The notes under the pieces were generated by a model, which was not told the origin of the DNA, made no database searches, and worked only from the letters and a program-made list of their open reading frames with translations. From Actinomadura terrae (GTDB taxonomy: Bacteria > Actinomycetota > Actinomycetes > Streptosporangiales > Streptosporangiaceae): a stretch of DNA of 64,000 nucleotides. This document shows, piece after piece, positions 59,839 to 64,000 of this stretch. The stretch spans positions 1-64,000 of the forward strand of contig NZ_JAICDG010000003.1 of assembly GCF_022751215.1 (NCBI RefSeq). Direction: 5' to 3'. The position numbers were made by a program, and so were the translations under genes. How positions within the stretch are numbered: position 1 is the stretch's first letter; every line of letters starts with the position of its first letter.

Positions 59839-61353
59839 ATGTCCATGCAGAAGGGCGCCAACACCGCGGTGCCGGTTCCCTCGGTCCGGGTCGAGCTCGG
59901 CTGGCAGAGTGGTCCGGGCGTGCCGGACGCGGACGCGTCCGCGCTCCTGCTCGCGGCCACGGGACGGGTGCGCTCGGACGACGACTTCGTCTTCTACAAC
60001 CAGCCCGCGCACGGTTCGGGTGCCGTCCGGCACGAGGGCAAGCAGCAGGGGCCGACGGTCCTGGACGTCCTGTCGGTGGAGCTCGCGCGGGTGGAGCCCG
60101 ACATCGAGAAGATCGTGATCGCGGCCTCCTCCGACGGCGGCACCTTCGGCCAGTTCCAGGGCCTGTACGTACGCGTGGTGGACGCCGCGGCCGGAACGGA
60201 GGTCGCCCGGTTCGACAGCCAGGGCGCCACCACGGAGACCGCGTTCGTCCTCGGCGAGCTGTACCGGCGCCAGGGGGCGTGGAAGTTCCGCGCCGTCGGC
60301 CAGGGGTACGACTCGGGCCTCGGGGGGCTGGCGACCGACTTCGGTATCTCGGTGGACGATCCGGGGCAGAGCGCCACCCCGCCTCCGGCGGCCCCCGCGC
60401 AGCCGTCCCCTCCGCAGCAGCCGGCGCCCCCTCAGCCGCAGGCGCAGCAGCCGCCGCCCCCGCCGGGGGGCCAGTACATGCCGCCTCCTCCTGAGCAGGG
60501 GCAGTACGCGCCTCCGCCGCCCCCGCCCGGCGGCCAGTACACCCCGCCCCCGCCCGGGCAGTACACGCCGCCCCCTCCCAACCAGTACTCGGCACCTCCT
60601 CCCGGGCAGTACACGCCTCCTCCCGCGGAGCAGTACGCGCCACCGCCGCAGCCCGGGCAGTACACCCCGCCTGCCGCGCCCGCGTACGGTCAGCCGCAGG
60701 GCGCGCCGCCGCAGCCGCAGGGCGGCAAGATCTCCCTCACCAAGAATTCGCCGTCGGTGTCGCTCACCAAGCACGGCGCGACGTCCGGGCACATGCGCGT
60801 CAACCTGAACTGGACCGCGCGCGAAGGCGTCGCCAAGGGACGGCTGGGCAAGCGCCGGCGCGGCGTCGACCTCGACCTGGACCTGTGCTGCCTGTGGGAG
60901 CTGATGGACGGCCGGAAGGGCATCATCCACGCGCTCGGCGACATGGGCGCGCTCGACCGCCCGCCGTTCATCAAGCTCGACAAGGACGATCGCACGGGCG
61001 CGGTGGAGTCGGGGGAGAACCTCACCATCAACCTCGACCACACCGCGAAGTTCAAGCGGATCCTGGTGTTCGCCGAGATCTACGACGGCGCGGACGACTT
61101 CCGCGGCCTGGACGCGGTCGCCACGCTGTACCCGGTGGGGTCTCCTCCCATTGAGATGCAGATGAACGACTGCATGGACGCCTCGCGTGACGCGGTGCTC
61201 GCGCTCATCGAGAACGTGAACGGCGAGCTGGTCGTGCGGCGGGAGGGCCGCTACGTCCTGCCGCCGCCGGGACGTCCGCGCTGGGGGAAGATGACGGTCG
61301 ACCAGGCATACGGCTGGAACCTCGACTGGGTGGCCTCGCGCGGCAAGGACTGA
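59839..61353 (+). CDS. TerD-like protein with Pro-rich linker and second Ter domain
   Basis: A 504-residue protein. Residues 1-180 are a TerD-type calcium-binding domain (KGANTAVPVPSVRVELGWQS, FDSQGATTETAFVLGELYRR, FRAVGQGYDSGLGGLATDFG). Residues about 185-305 hold repeats of QY(T/A/S)PPPP, flexible and Tyr/Pro-rich. The rest (ISLTKNSPSVSLTKHG, ILVFAEIYDGADDF) resembles TerA-like domains. Ter proteins form calcium-dependent stress scaffolds for phage, colicin or tellurite resistance; here no ter cluster is adjacent. GAGGAGC precedes the ATG. Confidence 0.88.
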   Translation: MSMQKGANTAVPVPSVRVELGWQSGPGVPDADASALLLAATGRVRSDDDFVFYNQPAHGSGAVRHEGKQQGPTVLDVLSVELARVEPDIEKIVIAASSDGGTFGQFQGLYVRVVDAAAGTEVARFDSQGATTETAFVLGELYRRQGAWKFRAVGQGYDSGLGGLATDFGISVDDPGQSATPPPAAPAQPSPPQQPAPPQPQAQQPPPPPGGQYMPPPPEQGQYAPPPPPPGGQYTPPPPGQYTPPPPNQYSAPPPGQYTPPPAEQYAPPPQPGQYTPPAAPAYGQPQGAPPQPQGGKISLTKNSPSVSLTKHGATSGHMRVNLNWTAREGVAKGRLGKRRRGVDLDLDLCCLWELMDGRKGIIHALGDMGALDRPPFIKLDKDDRTGAVESGENLTINLDHTAKFKRILVFAEIYDGADDFRGLDAVATLYPVGSPPIEMQMNDCMDASRDAVLALIENVNGELVVRREGRYVLPPPGRPRWGKMTVDQAYGWNLDWVASRGKD

Positions 61354-61377
61354 GCGTCACCGCCGCTGCTGCTGGAA

Positions 61378-61420
61378 CGGCCCCGGAACGTTGGCTGGTC
61401 TTGCCTGTTGTCCGGGGCCG
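61378..61420 (+). terminator. Hairpin after the TerD-like gene
   Basis: CGGCCCCGGA (61378-61387) pairs with TCCGGGGCCG (61411-61420), a 10-bp stem, 25 bases after the stop. Confidence 0.6.
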
Positions 61421-61444
61421 GAGGCGCGCGGTAGGAACTGTCCC

Positions 61445-62107
61445 ATGAGCACTCAGTGGCAGTACCCGGTCGTTCCGGCGCCCCATTTCGACGTGCCGGG
61501 GGAGAAGGCGGTCCAGCGCGCGCAGGCGTTCGCGGACTCGATGACGTTGCGCCGTACCGTGCGCGACTTCTCCAGCCGCCCGGTGCCGCCGGAGGTCATC
61601 GATCACGCGATCCGGGCGGCGGCGACCGCGCCGAGCGGCGCGAACCTCCAGCCGTGGCGGTTCGTGGTGGTGACCGACCCCGAGCGCAAGAGGCGCCTGC
61701 GCGAGGCCGCCGAGGAGGAGGAGCGCGAGTTCTACGAGCGGCGGGCGTCGCCGGAGTGGCTGGAGGCGCTGGCGCCCCTGGGCACCGACTGGCACAAGCC
61801 CTTCCTGGAGGACGCGCCCGCGGTCATCATCGTCTTCGAGGTGCACAAGGGCCCGGAGACGCCGCGTCCGTACTACGTGAAGGAGTCCGTGGGGATCGCT
61901 GTGGGGTTCCTCCTGGCGGGCCTGCACCAGGCGGGCCTGGCCACGCTCACCCACACCCCCAGCCCCATGCGGTTCCTGAACGAGGTCTGCGACCGGCCGC
62001 AGGAGGAACGCGCGTACGTCGTGATCCCGGTCGGCTATCCGGCGGACGACGCGATGGTCCCCGACATCACCCGGAAGCCGATCGACGAGGTCATCGTCCG
62101 GCTGTGA
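61445..62107 (+). CDS. Nitroreductase family protein
   Basis: A 220-residue FMN-dependent reductase. RRTVRDFSSRPVPPEVIDHA and AATAPSGANLQPWRFVVVTD match the nitroreductase/iodotyrosine-deiodinase-like branch; YYVKESVGIAVGFLLAGLHQ follows. Substrate unknown. I use the ATG at 61445; TAGGAA lies seven bases before it and no ribosome-binding site is visible, so it may be leaderless. Confidence 0.88.
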   Translation: MSTQWQYPVVPAPHFDVPGEKAVQRAQAFADSMTLRRTVRDFSSRPVPPEVIDHAIRAAATAPSGANLQPWRFVVVTDPERKRRLREAAEEEEREFYERRASPEWLEALAPLGTDWHKPFLEDAPAVIIVFEVHKGPETPRPYYVKESVGIAVGFLLAGLHQAGLATLTHTPSPMRFLNEVCDRPQEERAYVVIPVGYPADDAMVPDITRKPIDEVIVRL

Positions 62108-62143
62108 TGCCGGGCGCCACCGCGTCGCGATGATCCGCGGAGG

Positions 62144-62776
62144 TCAGGACGCCCTGACCGACTCGGCCAGCTTCCTGTCGCGGGACGCCCTGACGAGGGC
62201 GGCCGTGAGGTGCGCCAGGTCCTTCTCCGGTACCTGCGCGGCGAGCTTGTCCGGGGCGCTGGGCAGGCCGACCCGTTCGGCGCCCTTCTTCACCTGGGAG
62301 TCGACGTAGGGGCGGAGCCACGGCCACACGGCCTGCGCCTCCCGGCAGAAGATGTCGACGCCGGTGGGGCCGATGCCGGGGAACTCCCTCAGGAGTTCGG
62401 CGGCCTTCTTCGGGTCGTGGTCCGCCTCGGCGGCGAGCCTGCGCAGATCGCCCCTGTATTTGTTCTGGACGATCTGCGCGACCTCGCCGAGGCGGGTCGC
62501 GGTGCTCTCGTCGTAGCGGACGTAGTGGCCCCGGCCCAGCGCGTCGACCCGCTGCTGCCACGTCAGCCCGCTCATGCCGCGCGGCGTCCCGCCGCCCGCG
62601 TCGAACAGCTCGCGCGCGGCGGCCAGGGCGACGCCCGAGGAGATGCGGGCGCTCAGCAGGTTGGCGAGGACCAGCAGCTTGAACAACGCGGCGGGCTGGT
62701 CCTTCAGCGGGATTCCGGCCTCCTCGGCGAACGTCCCGCCGGACTCCCGCAGCAACTTCCTGGTGGTGGTGTTCAT
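62144..62776 (-). CDS. HhH-GPD-like DNA glycosylase protein, probably non-canonical
   Basis: A 210-residue helix-hairpin-helix protein similar to endonuclease III. The hairpin reads LREFPGIGPTGVDIFCREAQ, followed by VWPWLRPYVDSQ, which holds the conserved Asp. The catalytic lysine of Endo III is not in the hairpin, and the four-cysteine iron-sulphur loop is absent. It may be a monofunctional glycosylase or a DNA-binding relative. ATG at 62776. Confidence 0.82.
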   Translation of the reverse strand: MNTTTRKLLRESGGTFAEEAGIPLKDQPAALFKLLVLANLLSARISSGVALAAARELFDAGGGTPRGMSGLTWQQRVDALGRGHYVRYDESTATRLGEVAQIVQNKYRGDLRRLAAEADHDPKKAAELLREFPGIGPTGVDIFCREAQAVWPWLRPYVDSQVKKGAERVGLPSAPDKLAAQVPEKDLAHLTAALVRASRDRKLAESVRAS

Positions 62777-62867
62777 GGCACGTACCTCCCGTTGGCGCCG
62801 CCCTACCCGAGCAGGGAGAGGTGACTCATGGGCGGCTGGGAGCGATACCGCAGAGCGCCGGGAAAGG

Positions 62868-63647
62868 TCACAGGAGGCTGAGCTGACCCTCCCCCGCGAG
62901 CGGGTCGCGGTGCTTCTTCAGGTGGCGCCAGCGCGGAAGGTCGTCCAGGTAGGACCACGACATCCTGTGGTGCGGGGTGGGCCCGGACTCCTCCAACGCC
63001 CGCTGATGGACGGGGGACGGGTAACCGGCGCTCTCCCCGAAGCCGTACCCGGGGAACTCCTCGTCCAGGACGGTCATGAGCCGATCCCGGTGCACTTTCG
63101 CCAGGACGGAGGCCGCCGCGACCGTCACCGACCGCTGGTCCGCCTTGACTTCGCACCGCACCCGCCAGGGGCGGCGGAGGAAATCGTGCTTGCCGTCCAG
63201 GATCACGATGTCGGGCGGGACGGGCAGCGCTTCGAGCGCGCGTACCGCCGCGCGGCGGAGCGCCTCCGTCATGCCGACCTCGTCGATCTCCTCCGGAGAG
63301 GACGCGCCTATGGCGTGCGCGTCCAGCCATTCGGGAAGCAGTTCGGCGAACGACTCCCGGTGCGTCTCGGTGAGGAGCTTGGAGTCGGTGAGGCCGACGG
63401 TGCGTTCGCCCCGCCCCCGCAGGACGGGCGGCGGGCTCAGGTCCGCGACCGCCGCGCACACGACGACGGGCCCGGCCCAGGCGCCGCGTCCGACCTCGTC
63501 GACGCCCGCGATCCGGAGGGGGCGGTCCCCGTCCGCGAGCGCGTCCCGGAGTTCGTGCTCGATCTCGTAACCGGCGACACGGGGCAACCGCGGACGCGGG
63601 GCGGAGGCGGAGCTGAGACCGGGCAGGAAACCGGTCGGGTCGGTCAA
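62868..63647 (-). CDS. rnhB: Ribonuclease HII
   Basis: A 259-residue enzyme cutting RNA in RNA/DNA hybrids and single ribonucleotides. The catalytic Asp50-Glu51 lie in GVDEVGRGAWAGP; DSKLLTE, DGKHDFLRRP and VTVAAASVLAKVHRDR are family motifs. Start is a TTG at 63647 preceded by GAGGGGGAC. The N-terminal extension (~25 residues) before the core is typical for actinobacteria. Confidence 0.95.
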   Translation of the reverse strand: MTDPTGFLPGLSSASAPRPRLPRVAGYEIEHELRDALADGDRPLRIAGVDEVGRGAWAGPVVVCAAVADLSPPPVLRGRGERTVGLTDSKLLTETHRESFAELLPEWLDAHAIGASSPEEIDEVGMTEALRRAAVRALEALPVPPDIVILDGKHDFLRRPWRVRCEVKADQRSVTVAAASVLAKVHRDRLMTVLDEEFPGYGFGESAGYPSPVHQRALEESGPTPHHRMSWSYLDDLPRWRHLKKHRDPLAGEGQLSLL

Positions 63648-63740
63648 GGAGTCCCCCTCAGGAAGCAGACGCGCATGTACTGCTCACGAATACAGCTCTG
63701 GGCCGGCCTCAAGGCGCATGCGCGACGACACGAGGCGCGG

Positions 63741-64000
63741 TCATAGCCAACCATTGTGGCGGGCCGTGCCCACGGCCTCGATGCGGTTGCGCGCGTTCGT
63801 CTTCCCAATCGCGGCGGACAGGTAGTTGCGGACGGTGCTCTCCGACAGGTGCAGGCGACCCGCGATGTCGGCCACGGTCGATCCGTCCGCCGCGGCGGTG
63901 AGGACGTCCCGTTCGCGGGCGGTCAGCGGGTTCGGCCCCACGGAGAGGGCGGTGGTGGCCAGCGCGGGGTCGACGACGCGTTCCCCGGCGAGTATCCGCC
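63741..64000 (-). CDS. LuxR-family response regulator (C-terminal part, cut by window end)
   Basis: Reads as the end of a NarL/FixJ regulator: VGPNPLTARERDVLTAAADG, VADIAGRLHLSESTVRNYLS. The visible 86 residues contain the whole DNA-binding helix-turn-helix; the receiver domain lies beyond base 64000. Confidence 0.9.
   Translation of the reverse strand, partial: RILAGERVVDPALATTALSVGPNPLTARERDVLTAAADGSTVADIAGRLHLSESTVRNYLSAAIGKTNARNRIEAVGTARHNGWL

Overview
The window is a piece of a very GC-rich actinomycete chromosome. It opens with the tail of an rRNA operon (23S end, 5S, terminator). Lineage indicators are a conservon-type sensor kinase with DUF742, a B12-dependent ribonucleotide reductase with NrdR, a lexA/LysM divergent pair, and above all the two genes for 10-methyl fatty acids (tmsA-tmsB). 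These favour a filamentous actinobacterium of the Thermomonosporaceae or Actinomadura kind. That placement is inferred from gene content, not from a phylogeny.

Layout. 1-423: rRNA operon end. 456-4257: small oxidoreductases with their regulators (SDR, XRE, a tyrosine-less SDR divergent from a TetR) and a DUF523 protein. 4341-10302: cytochrome oxidase subunit I, then a reduced conservon (NIT kinase, DUF742) running into a lipoprotein binding protein. 10307-16392: a coupled SDR/AurF-like diiron oxygenase pair, a TetR, and a MacB-like ABC exporter. 16458-21805: aminotransferase, DinG-type helicase, a phosphoribosyltransferase broken by a one-base frameshift, DUF4192. 21806-25724: repeat-rich, gene-poor stretch with a DUF6196-like protein and an MFS exporter. 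25725-33154: conserved small protein, polysaccharide deacetylase, DUF1707/DUF4870 membrane protein, tmsA-tmsB, PEBP protein, lipoprotein. 33529-38930: two-domain glycosyltransferase, acyl-CoA ligase, copper LPMO, TerB-like protein. 39011-46842: core block of leuS with an apparent leucine leader peptide and attenuator, lexA and LysM gene with two SOS boxes, nrdR-nrdJ with paired NrdR boxes. 46875-56805: accessory region with gene remnants, PadR/membrane pair, orphan Imm10-like protein, GntR/OsmC pair, a ~98-bp minisatellite, SDR/TetR pair, transposase scrap, and a G-rich stretch with a telomere-like G-quadruplex motif. 56806-64000: lipoate ligase of permuted domain order, Gfo/Idh oxidoreductase divergent from a TetR with three matching operators, TerD-like protein, nitroreductase, HhH glycosylase-like protein, RNase HII, and a truncated LuxR regulator.

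How the genes work together. The clearest units are tmsA-tmsB (methylenation then reduction of an oleoyl chain), nrdR-nrdJ (repressor and its reductase), lexA with the LysM gene (SOS response with cell-wall control), the ABC ATPase and permease, and several oxidoreductase/regulator pairs that share a palindrome-bearing intergenic region. Many regulator genes, and the leuS leader peptide, have a TANNNT hexamer 6-7 bases before the start codon and no Shine-Dalgarno sequence, so leaderless transcripts look common here.

Most novel-looking signals: the 11-residue leucine leader peptide with rare codons and terminator before leuS; the family of unexplained intergenic repeats (25-bp spaced, 20-bp tandem, ~90-bp inverted, ~98-bp tandem, 52-bp, 9-bp); the kinase/DUF742/binding-protein cassette; and the orphan Imm10 fusion. 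No CRISPR array, prophage, intact insertion sequence or tRNA gene was found.
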